Origin: Verrucomicrobiota bacterium
GTDB taxonomy: Bacteria > Verrucomicrobiota > Verrucomicrobiia > Opitutales > Opitutaceae
NCBI GenBank assembly: GCA_030604905.1
Contig: JAUVVA010000010.1
Span: 1-55,479, forward strand
Direction of reading: 5' to 3'
DNA: 55,479 nucleotides
Below, piece by piece: positions 41,392 through 49,583 of the stretch. Both the position numbers and the translations under genes were made by a program. The notes under the pieces were generated by a model. The model did not search any database. It saw nothing but the letters and a program-made list of their open reading frames with translations, and was not told the DNA's origin. Each line of letters opens with the position of its first letter. The stretch's first letter is position 1.

Positions 41392-43331
41392 GTTGCCCGG
41401 ACGACAGGAAACTCCGCGATTCGGAGCGTGGTGGCTCCATAGGGAACGAGTTGAACGATCTCCTCCGCCTCACACTCGGCGAGCGGAGCGGGTGGCGGCG
41501 ACGGGGCGTCGTCATTCTCGGCGATCCAGCCCGGGAAACGGCGGGCCTTCACCGAGACGGTGAGCGGAGGCTCGCGACGGCAAAAGGGAGCGCGAGACCC
41601 CACGGGCCGGGTCTGCGGCTCAAGCGTGCTTGCCTTCTCGATCGAGGAGGCGGCGAGGGCGTAATTCCATGGACCAAGAGGGCGCGCCTCCCAGTCGCCG
41701 AGCCGAGGGTCGAGGGACGGTTGACCGACTTTGGTCCAAGTGTGGGCGACTGGCAGGGCGAGCACGAGAGGGCCGTAACAGAGGCAGGCGGCGCCTCGAG
41801 GGCGGGGCTCGGCGCGCACGAAGAGATCAAGATCGAGCACGAGTTCGTCGCCGTCGTGCCAGACACGACGCGGCGTGGTCCAGAAAGCGCCGGGGACGGG
41901 GGTCCAAGTTTGCTTACCAAGCCTGGCTGTGGCGGAGCGCGCGCCGCCTGGAACGCGGACGGTGAGGGCGAATTCCACGGGCCGGGCACAGCGGACGAGG
42001 TAGCGCACGCGCGCGGCGAAGGGATAGTCCGTGACACACTCGATCGAGTAGTCGCCGGCGCTGAGGCGCGCGGGCAGGAGAAGCGCGTTGACCGGATCGC
42101 CGGCGGGCGTGCGCAGCCAGACGCTGTGCGCCAGCTTGGGCCAGCCTTGGTGAAAATTGGCGGTGCAGCACCCGAAGTGGCCCTCGAAGGAGAACAGGTT
42201 GGCCTCGGGACCATTCGAGACAAAGTGGTGGGCGCCGCGGCTGACGCTGATCTGGTTGGGCTGCTGATCGTATTGGCGCGCCCAAAAATCCTCGGTCAGC
42301 GCGGCGGGCAAGGCATTGAGCGCCACCCGCTCCAGGCGGTCCGCGAGCGCGGCCTCGCCCGTCACACGCAGGCCCACCTCGAGCGAGAACATATACTCCA
42401 CGACGGTGCAGGTCTCGGTGCCTTGGGCCGGCGAGTCGCCGGCGAGGTGCTCGTCGCCGGAAAACATCCCGGAGACCTGCCCGTGATGCGTCTCCAGGTG
42501 GGCGATCATCGCGTTGCTCGCCTCACGATCGGCGGGATCGCCCGTTTCGCGCCAGCGGAGGAAGCCGGCCTTCACGGCCATGGCGTTGTTCACGCCGTGG
42601 AGGCGGAGCTTGGCGGCATCCTCCCAGCCGACGGCGGCGGCGCGGCCAACGGGCGGGGCGTCGCGGTAGAACGCGGCCCAATCGAAGCCCTGGGCGCGCA
42701 CGCGATCAGCGAGCGAGAGCAGCCAAGCCTCGCCGGTGCGTTCGTGGAGGGCGTGCAACGAAAGCGTGAGCTCCATCCAGCGCATCTGCGCCCAGGAGGT
42801 AAGCGGCTCCGCGGCGAGCAGCGCGTCGATGCGGCGCGCGCAGCGAAGGAGCGCGGGCACCACGCGGGCGTCGTCGGTGGCGTCGGCCCAGGCGAGGAGG
42901 GCCTTGGCCACGATAAAAAGCGGCCAGGGGTCGAGCCGATCCTGGCCAATTCCCTCATGCGCGTCGTGCTTCGCGCCCAGCCAGCCGTCGGCGTCCTGAC
43001 CGGCGAGAATGGCGTCCACCCAATGCCGTGCCTTCGCGACAAGCCGCTCGTCCCGGAGGAGGAAGGCGAGCGGGATCAGACCGTCGAGCCAGTAGGGGCC
43101 GCGTTCCCAGCCCTCGTGCTCGCCTCCGATCCAGCGACTGCGGCCGATGCACGGCCAGATCTCGTCGAGGTGCCCCGAGAGGCCGGCGGCTTGCGCGGCG
43201 AGCTGCGTCCGGAGCCAGCCGCAGGGCGTGACGGCCGGCAGCGGCCATGACAAAAAGGCGGCCGGGCGCAAGGCGGTGGTGGCCGGCGCCAGGGAAGGCG
43301 CGATGGAGGCGACGGGAGGCACGGGTATCAA
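41388..43331 (-). CDS. GH127-family (DUF1680) beta-L-arabinofuranosidase-like enzyme
   Basis: This is a 647-residue protein, of normal length for the family. Motifs: GHLDEIWPCIGRSRWIGG and ERGPYWLDGLIPLAFLL near the N-terminus; GTETCTVVEYMFSLE (about residue 307), which carries the predicted catalytic Glu; FEGHFGCCTANFHQGWPKL (about 388) with the Cys residues that bind zinc in GH127; and the ending LVPYGATTLRIAEFPV. GH127 enzymes remove beta-linked L-arabinofuranose. No signal peptide is evident. The start is TTG at 43331, overlapping the stop of the PEP-CTERM gene (TTGA), or GTG 43322. Together with GH51 it points to arabinose-rich substrates. Confidence 0.88.
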   Translation of the reverse strand: MIPVPPVASIAPSLAPATTALRPAAFLSWPLPAVTPCGWLRTQLAAQAAGLSGHLDEIWPCIGRSRWIGGEHEGWERGPYWLDGLIPLAFLLRDERLVAKARHWVDAILAGQDADGWLGAKHDAHEGIGQDRLDPWPLFIVAKALLAWADATDDARVVPALLRCARRIDALLAAEPLTSWAQMRWMELTLSLHALHERTGEAWLLSLADRVRAQGFDWAAFYRDAPPVGRAAAVGWEDAAKLRLHGVNNAMAVKAGFLRWRETGDPADREASNAMIAHLETHHGQVSGMFSGDEHLAGDSPAQGTETCTVVEYMFSLEVGLRVTGEAALADRLERVALNALPAALTEDFWARQYDQQPNQISVSRGAHHFVSNGPEANLFSFEGHFGCCTANFHQGWPKLAHSVWLRTPAGDPVNALLLPARLSAGDYSIECVTDYPFAARVRYLVRCARPVEFALTVRVPGGARSATARLGKQTWTPVPGAFWTTPRRVWHDGDELVLDLDLFVRAEPRPRGAACLCYGPLVLALPVAHTWTKVGQPSLDPRLGDWEARPLGPWNYALAASSIEKASTLEPQTRPVGSRAPFCRREPPLTVSVKARRFPGWIAENDDAPSPPPAPLAECEAEEIVQLVPYGATTLRIAEFPVVRAT

Positions 43332-44005
43332 GCGCGGCGGCGACGACGGAGGAACGCGGCGCCGAGTCCTGATGCGCCGAGCAGCAGCGCGGCGGAGGAG
43401 GGCTCGGGGATGACCGTGGCGGTGAGCGTGAGGTTGTCGATCCGGGCGAACTGGGTGCTGTCGCCGTTGCCAAAGATCACCACGCGGAGCTGGCGCCCGA
43501 CCAGATTCTCGGCCGCGATCTGCGCGGCGGTGAGCGAAACGGACTGGTAGTTGAAGATGTTCAGTCCCACCGCCGACGGGATCAAAATGGCGTCGGCGGG
43601 GCTGCCGACATCCGCGCCGTCTGCGAAGGCGACGAGTCGCAGCGTGAAGGTGCCAGCGCCGCCCGGTTGGTCGGAGGCGAAAGCCGCGCCGGCGGAAAAC
43701 GTGTATGTGGTGTCGGCCTGGATCAGCCCGGTGTCTTGGAAAAGCACCCCGTTGGTGACGCCGAGGTAGGCGAGCTGCGTGCCTTCGCCACCGGCGATGA
43801 AGTCGGCGAAATCACCGTTCCGAATGATGCCTGCCTGGTTGGTGGAGAAGTAGCCAGGGACGGAGCCAAAGACGCCTTCCGAGGGATTGAGCGCGGGAGA
43901 TTCAAAGGAGGGGTTGACGATCGTCTGCGCGGCGACGGTGGCGGCCGCGGCGAGCGCGGTGCACAACGTGAGTGAAAGGGAAACGAGGGTGGATCGGGAG
44001 GGCAT
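43328..44005 (-). CDS. PEP-CTERM protein
   Basis: This is a 225-residue secreted protein: signal peptide 1-26 (LCTALAAAATVAAQ), a small beta-sandwich with VNPSFESPALNPSEG, FQDTGLIQADTTYTFSAG and ARIDNLTLTATV, then PEPSSAALLLGASGLGAAFL and RRRRRA as PEP-CTERM signal. 'VNPSFESP' is a variant of the NGGFE opening, so it is probably a CBM-like surface protein. The stop overlaps the start of GH127 by 4 bp. It is divergent from the LacI gene. Confidence 0.87.
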   Translation of the reverse strand: MPSRSTLVSLSLTLCTALAAAATVAAQTIVNPSFESPALNPSEGVFGSVPGYFSTNQAGIIRNGDFADFIAGGEGTQLAYLGVTNGVLFQDTGLIQADTTYTFSAGAAFASDQPGGAGTFTLRLVAFADGADVGSPADAILIPSAVGLNIFNYQSVSLTAAQIAAENLVGRQLRVVIFGNGDSTQFARIDNLTLTATVIPEPSSAALLLGASGLGAAFLRRRRRA

Positions 44006-44072
44006 GGGATAGGGGGTGGCTTAACGGTCAAGACTCAGGCATCAGGCTCGACGCGCCACGATCCAAGGTGTT

Positions 44073-44085
44073 TTCAATCGTTGAA
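44073..44085. promoter_or_regulatory. Palindrome abutting the second LacI gene
   Basis: TTCAA, TCG, TTGAA: a 5-bp inverted repeat with a 3-bp centre, ending on the first base of the ATG. It sits within the 79-bp divergent gap between the PEP-CTERM and LacI genes. It has the size and central CG of a LacI-type operator, and may serve for autorepression. Confidence 0.4.
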
Positions 44086-45158
44086 TGAAACCCGCTCCGC
44101 GTCTCAAGGACATCGCCGCCCACGCGGGCTTGGACGTTTCCACCGTCTCGCTCGCGCTGCGGGGCGATCCGCGCATCCGCCCGGCAACCGCGGAGCGGGT
44201 GCGTGCCGCCGCCCGGGCCTTGGGCTACCGCACCGACCCGGTGCTGGCGCATCTGATGACGCGGCTGCGCCTGCGGCGCGGCGAGCGATACCGCGCCACG
44301 CTGGCCTTCCTCTGCGCCGCGCCGCGGGAGGCTTACGAGCGCTGGCCGACCCAGCGGCGAATCCTCGCCGGGGCGACGCGCCGCGCGGCGGAGCTCGGCT
44401 ACGAACTGGCGTTTTTTCATTATCATCGGGCCGGACACGGGCCGGCGCGCTGGGACGGTCTGCTGCGCGCGCGCGGTATCGAGGGCGTGGTGCTGGGAGG
44501 CTTCTACACCGAGCAGGAGCTGGCCGCGGCGGCTCCGGTGTGGAGGGCGCGGGCGGTCGTTTACGCCGGTCTGCGACGCAGTGCGCCCGCGCTGCACGTC
44601 GCGTGCAACGACCACTTCGCGACGGCCGCGCTGGCCACACGACGATTGGCGGAGCTGCATTACCGACACCCCGCGCTCGTGATCGACCCCGGGGTGGATG
44701 CATTGCTCGAGCGGCGGTTCACGGCGGGATTTTGCTCCGCGCACCCGCAGGGCGAGGCGGCTGGCGCTCGCTCGCTGGTGCGTTTGCCCCTGCCCATCGA
44801 TCACGCCAAGCTGGTGGAGGCGATCCGGCGAGGCCGGCATGACGCGCTTCTCTGCCTCGACCCCGTGGATCAGGCCGCGCTGGAGGCCGCGGGCTGGCCG
44901 GTGCCGGCAAGGCTCGGTCTGGCGAGTCTAGACCTGCCGGAGCCGGCCGGATCGCTCGCCGGCGTGTGGCAGAACAGCGATCACACGGGAATGAGCGCGG
45001 TGGATCTGGTGGTCGCGCAGCTTCAGCGCGGCGAGCGCGGCGTGCCGCCCTACCAAAAATGTCAGCAGATGGAGGGCGCCTGGCACCAGGGATCAACCGT
45101 GCGCGACAGGTCGCAGCGGGTCGAGCCCCGCACGACGCGGGCGAGGCGAAGCGCTTAG
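44085..45158 (+). CDS. LacI-family transcriptional regulator (second)
   Basis: This is a 357-residue protein with the LacI headpiece at residues 5-55 (RLKDIAAHAGLDVSTVSLAL, RVRAAARALGYRTDP) and a shorter effector domain (VVLGGFYTEQEL, ALHVACNDHFATAALATRRL, RLGLASLDLPEPAGSLAGVW). It is divergent from the PEP-CTERM/GH127 unit and probably controls it. It differs well from the regulator at 7528. The C-terminal 25 residues are Arg/Thr-rich and may lie outside the fold. The convergent gene ends 85 bp away. Confidence 0.9.
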   Translation: MKPAPRLKDIAAHAGLDVSTVSLALRGDPRIRPATAERVRAAARALGYRTDPVLAHLMTRLRLRRGERYRATLAFLCAAPREAYERWPTQRRILAGATRRAAELGYELAFFHYHRAGHGPARWDGLLRARGIEGVVLGGFYTEQELAAAAPVWRARAVVYAGLRRSAPALHVACNDHFATAALATRRLAELHYRHPALVIDPGVDALLERRFTAGFCSAHPQGEAAGARSLVRLPLPIDHAKLVEAIRRGRHDALLCLDPVDQAALEAAGWPVPARLGLASLDLPEPAGSLAGVWQNSDHTGMSAVDLVVAQLQRGERGVPPYQKCQQMEGAWHQGSTVRDRSQRVEPRTTRARRSA

Positions 45159-45243
45159 TGCGGGATGAGCGGCCACCGTTGCACAGTGTCACCGAGGGAA
45201 GTCCAGATGTGGCATTCGCTCCGGGGCTGGCGTCGACGCGGCC

Positions 45244-48200
45244 TCAAGGAGACGGTAGGTTGAGCACGCCGAGGTCATACCAGAACTGGGCGCCCTCGGC
45301 GCCATCGTCCCAGCCGTCGAGCCAGGTGAGGGTCTGCTTGTCCGGCGTCGCATCCGAGTCGTGCACACGAAGGTTCAAGGCGCGCAGACCGTCGCGGCGA
45401 AGCTCCACCAAGTAGAGCGTCTGGCCCGCTTCCTCGCGGCGTAGCACCTCCGAGCGCAGGACGGTGAGCGGCACGTCTCCGGCCACCACGCGAGCGGGGC
45501 CGGAGGCGGCCGCGGCGATCGCGACGGACAGCACGCGTCCGCCGGCGTCGCTCGCCCGGATCTCCAGCCTGTCCGCACCGGCGAGAGGCCCGGAGGCGGC
45601 CGCAGCGCGGTGCTCGTCGTCCTTCACGCGAAGCGCGATCAGGAGATTATCCTCGCGCGTGGCGATCCAGCCCTCCGCCGAAAGATCCGAGGCGCCGCGA
45701 TACCAGCGCCGCGAATCGGGCTCGATCTCATAGAGGTTGCGCAGACGCACCGCATCGAGGGTGAATTGGGGAGCCAGTGTGAACCAGGCGTCACGCGGCT
45801 CGTTCCAGAAAGCGGGGCGCAGCACTCGGGGCGACTCGAACACGGCCAGCGTGACCGCCTGCCGGGCGATGAGGCGGCCCTCCCGGCGCAAGGAGAGCTC
45901 CACCAAGCGCTCCGGCGAAGTGCCGGTGAGCGCGGCGCGCAGATCGTCGGGGCCGCCGGTGACGAGCTTGAAGCCCATGCTGCCACTCAGCACTTTGAAC
46001 GCGACCAGGTTGCGGCCCTTGCGAACGGGCACGTCGAAGGTGTGCGAGATCAGCGACAAGCCGCCGCCGTTGCCCCGGTCCAGCGTGCTGTAGATTTCAC
46101 GTCCGTTGACATGGCAGGAGAACCACCAGTCGGCGGCCGCGCCAACGCGCACCGTGGTGTCCACCGGACTGTCGAACCAGCCGTAAACCATCGCCGCGCG
46201 GCGCTCGCGAATCTCGCGACCGACGGCGCGCTGGAGATCAAGCGCATTGTCCTGCAGCAACATCGCACGCGGGCGCACGGGGCCGGACACTCCGGGAAGC
46301 TGCGCCGGGATTTCGGCGGTGTGCCGAGCGGGATCGATCTCGTCGGCGATCACGTCCAGGAAGACGGACCACTCGACCGGCCAGCCGACGCGTTCGCCGA
46401 CCTCGGCGTTGGCGCGCACGGTGACGGAGGTCTCTCCGCGCGGGGGCACGGTGACGGGCTGCGCAGCGGGAACGAGCGCCACCGCGGCGCCGTCACCGGC
46501 CTTGGCGACCAGCTCGACCTCAAGCGCCTCGGCGGCGGGGTTGCGCACGGTGACCTTCATTTCACGCTCCACGCCGGGCGCGAGCTGCAGCCGAGCGGGC
46601 GCCTCGATCAACGATGGAGCCACGCTTGCACCGCCCCCGGCGGCAGCGCCCGGGGCGCGCCAGGTGACGAAGATCGGCCGCGAAGTCACGGTTACCGGCA
46701 CGGTTCCGTTCCCGAGCACGTCGGCACGCGTGCGGTTGCCAAAAAGATCGACGATCTCGACGCCCTCGGGACGCTCGGCCGCCGAGCCCGCGAGCGAGAG
46801 GTTGCGGGCGAGGACGATGTCCCGGTTGGTCCAGAGCACGATGGCGCGGCGCCGGCCGTCCGCCGACTCGAAGTAGTGCGCCTCCGCCACGGGAGACTGG
46901 ATGTCCACCGTGCCCGAGTGGGCCAGCCCGCGCAGGGTTTGCACGAGATTACGGTAGGCGAGCGCGACCGGACGCGGCTCCTGGGGGGTCTTGAGGTTGG
47001 TGTAGGCCCAGTCGCCGCCGGTGATGTATTTCCGGAACCAGAAAAAGGCGGGCATCTTCACCGACTGCGCGAAGACGAATTTCTGCACGCAGGTCGCCGC
47101 TTGGATGATCTGCTGCGGCCGCGTGATGGCGGAGACGCCGGACTCGGTGTCGATGTAAAGGTTGCCGCGATACTTGCCCGCCTCGCGGGTGAGTTTCACC
47201 ACCTTCTCGTGCATGCGCCGTTGCGATTCCGAGCCGGGACCGTGGGCGTGGTAGGCCCACGCGACGATGGTGTCACCGGGCACGAGTTGGATAAACTCGC
47301 GGGAGCGGCGGTCGCCCTCCTCGCCGGCAAAACTGAGCCCGCCGTTCATCACGATCGCGTCGGGATCCTCGCGGAGGATGGCGCGGGCGATCGTGGCGTG
47401 AACCTCGACGTAGTCCTTGATCGGACCATCGTAGAAGAACGTGAGATCGGGCTCGTTGCCCAGTTCCCAATACTTCACCCGCCCCTTGAAGCGACGCGCG
47501 ATCTCGGCCGCGTAGTCGGCCTTGCGCTTCGCCTCGTCGGCACGGCGCTGCGGGTCGGGCACCCAGCCGGGCGGATCGGTCTCCACCATGCTCGTCATGC
47601 CATGCTTGGCGTAGAGCTGCAGGTAGCGCTCCACCTGGTCCGGCGCGGGAACGGGCGTGGGGAGACGCCGTGTGATGTCCACGCCGAGGTAGTCGAACCA
47701 GTCGAAGGAGAAAACCTGGCCGCTATCCATGCCGTAGAGAAATTCGCCGGGCTGGGCGCGGGGCAGAGGATCGACCGGCGACACGCCGACGTAGGTCTCG
47801 TAGTCGAACACCGGGTTGCCCGGATCGCGGCGCGAGAACACCTCGAGGCGGATGCGATAGACGGCGTTGCGCAGACCCGTGGTGTCGAACTCGACGGGCA
47901 GCTCGCCACGACCGCGCGCGGGGAAGCGCACCGAGCCCTCCTTGCGGCCCAGTTCCTTGTCCTCCCAGTCGGAGAAGGTCACGCGATAACCAAGATCCAC
48001 CTGGCTCTCGGCGAGGTTGCGGAAACGGTAGCGTAGCGTCTCGCGCGTGTCGGGGGGCGAGACCAGGAAGGAGCGCGGACCCTCGATCCCGTCGAAACGT
48101 AGCAAACGCGCGAGGTTAACCTCGCCACCGCGCGTGGCGTAGCCGCGCAGGCGCACGGCTCGGAGCGCGAGCGGCTCGTTGTAACTGTTCACCCGGAAGT

Positions 48201-49503
48201 CGGCGCCCTCCAACTTGCCATCGTCGCTGCCGCCATGCCGCCCGCCAAGGAAGGCGTTGTCGATCTGTTGGCTGATCCGCTGGAAATCGTCCTGGCGCCC
48301 CCACCCCTCCGCCGCCCGGCGCACGCCATCGGCCGTGTCCATCACCACTCCGACGCTTGCGTTGGCACGGGTGCGATAGACGACATCAAGATCCACCGCT
48401 GGCTGCTTGCCCTCACGGAAACGCGGATCCGTGACGCGGAAGCGGAAAGTGCGGCCCCAGGCAAACTCCGAGCCGCCGTGTGACTCCCAGACGGGAAAGT
48501 CGGCAAAACCCTGACGGATGCTGCCGCGAGTGGTCGAACGCTCCTCGACCTCGAGACCGCGGGCGATCGGCTGACGGTCGAACACGAAGAAAAGGTCCTC
48601 GGGCCGCGCGACCACCAGCGTCTGGCCGAAGCTTGCGCGTCCCCGCTCACCGGCCGGATCCCGCGCCTGAAGCTCGACCTGCGCATAGTAGAAATCGGCT
48701 TCCAAAGTCGCCGGCGCCTCGACCTCCAGTCGGGCGGAGCTACCGGAGGCGATCCTCACGGCGGTGTCGCGCCGGGCCACGGCGCGTCCCCGCCAGTCGA
48801 GCAGGAGCAGCCGCGCCTGGCCCTCGAAATGACGCCGCGCCTCGTTGTTTACGACGAAGACCACCCGCCCCGCGCGGCCCTCGTCCAAAACGAAACCACC
48901 CTCGGGGGTGCTCACCTCGCGCAAAGTAAGGGAACGCGAGAAATCCACATAGGTGGCGGGGTCGTGAGCCCATAGCCGGACTTGCGAAACATAGAAGTCG
49001 CCCGCGGCGGCGTTGATTCGAATATCGTAGCCGTCGGTTTGGAGCGCGTTCGGCGGATTGCCGTGGGAGCGGGCGCCAAAATAGGCGTCGTCAACGCGGA
49101 AGCGCAGGGTCTGCCACTCCTGCTTGTTGCCCCAGCCGGAAGCGACCTTGCGGCTGCCCGTGGCGGAGTCGATCAACACGTCCACCGCCGTGTTCGCATC
49201 ATGCCAAAACACCACCTCGCCCTCGACGATCGGCCGCCGTCCGCGTTGCGCGGCGGGCTCCGTCACGCGAATCAGGAAAGAGCGCGCCCACTCGTCCGCG
49301 GGAACGGAACGATGCCTCGCCACCCAGGCCGGCCGCCCGCCTCGATCAGCAAAGGCGAGCCCCGCACGCTCGAAGCTCAACCCTTTCTCGATGGGCTGGG
49401 CGCGGAAATCGATGGAGAGTTCGGCCGTGCCCGAAGCGCGCGCGAGCAACGCGGAAAACAAGCAAGGCAGAAGGAGCAACAGGAAACGCAGGCGGGATGA
49501 CAT
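45244..49503 (-). CDS. 1419-residue secreted GH-A (GH39-like) protein with CBM9-like tail
   Basis: Signal peptide 1-24 (FLLLLLPCLFSALLARAS). Two homologous modules of about 155 residues follow (about 26-190 and 300-480), with DFRAQPIEKGLSFERAG matched by FDRQPIARGLEVEERS, and shared 'GWG.Q..' segments. From about 590 to 900 a TIM barrel: DWFDYLGVDITRRLPTP, KYWELGNEPDLTFFYDG (acid/base Glu about residue 684), NLYIDTESGVSAITRPQQII (probable nucleophile about 786). Then sandwich modules and a CBM9-like C-terminus with FWNEPRDAWFTLAPQF and WIATREDNLLIALRVKDDEH. The ATG at 49503 starts the signal peptide. No close family could be named with certainty. Confidence 0.8.
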   Translation of the reverse strand: MSSRLRFLLLLLPCLFSALLARASGTAELSIDFRAQPIEKGLSFERAGLAFADRGGRPAWVARHRSVPADEWARSFLIRVTEPAAQRGRRPIVEGEVVFWHDANTAVDVLIDSATGSRKVASGWGNKQEWQTLRFRVDDAYFGARSHGNPPNALQTDGYDIRINAAAGDFYVSQVRLWAHDPATYVDFSRSLTLREVSTPEGGFVLDEGRAGRVVFVVNNEARRHFEGQARLLLLDWRGRAVARRDTAVRIASGSSARLEVEAPATLEADFYYAQVELQARDPAGERGRASFGQTLVVARPEDLFFVFDRQPIARGLEVEERSTTRGSIRQGFADFPVWESHGGSEFAWGRTFRFRVTDPRFREGKQPAVDLDVVYRTRANASVGVVMDTADGVRRAAEGWGRQDDFQRISQQIDNAFLGGRHGGSDDGKLEGADFRVNSYNEPLALRAVRLRGYATRGGEVNLARLLRFDGIEGPRSFLVSPPDTRETLRYRFRNLAESQVDLGYRVTFSDWEDKELGRKEGSVRFPARGRGELPVEFDTTGLRNAVYRIRLEVFSRRDPGNPVFDYETYVGVSPVDPLPRAQPGEFLYGMDSGQVFSFDWFDYLGVDITRRLPTPVPAPDQVERYLQLYAKHGMTSMVETDPPGWVPDPQRRADEAKRKADYAAEIARRFKGRVKYWELGNEPDLTFFYDGPIKDYVEVHATIARAILREDPDAIVMNGGLSFAGEEGDRRSREFIQLVPGDTIVAWAYHAHGPGSESQRRMHEKVVKLTREAGKYRGNLYIDTESGVSAITRPQQIIQAATCVQKFVFAQSVKMPAFFWFRKYITGGDWAYTNLKTPQEPRPVALAYRNLVQTLRGLAHSGTVDIQSPVAEAHYFESADGRRRAIVLWTNRDIVLARNLSLAGSAAERPEGVEIVDLFGNRTRADVLGNGTVPVTVTSRPIFVTWRAPGAAAGGGASVAPSLIEAPARLQLAPGVEREMKVTVRNPAAEALEVELVAKAGDGAAVALVPAAQPVTVPPRGETSVTVRANAEVGERVGWPVEWSVFLDVIADEIDPARHTAEIPAQLPGVSGPVRPRAMLLQDNALDLQRAVGREIRERRAAMVYGWFDSPVDTTVRVGAAADWWFSCHVNGREIYSTLDRGNGGGLSLISHTFDVPVRKGRNLVAFKVLSGSMGFKLVTGGPDDLRAALTGTSPERLVELSLRREGRLIARQAVTLAVFESPRVLRPAFWNEPRDAWFTLAPQFTLDAVRLRNLYEIEPDSRRWYRGASDLSAEGWIATREDNLLIALRVKDDEHRAAAASGPLAGADRLEIRASDAGGRVLSVAIAAAASGPARVVAGDVPLTVLRSEVLRREEAGQTLYLVELRRDGLRALNLRVHDSDATPDKQTLTWLDGWDDGAEGAQFWYDLGVLNLPSP

Positions 49504-49583
49504 GGTGCGATACGGGCGAAGCAGATGCAGGGGGTTGGGAGAATGTGACACGAATGGGGTTCGAGAGCGATAGGGGCGCGAGA

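Noticed and set aside
45610..48036. Open frame of 808 codons on the plus strand
   Set aside because: It is antisense to the 1419-residue hydrolase, without recognisable domains; the minus strand has signal peptide and catalytic motifs.
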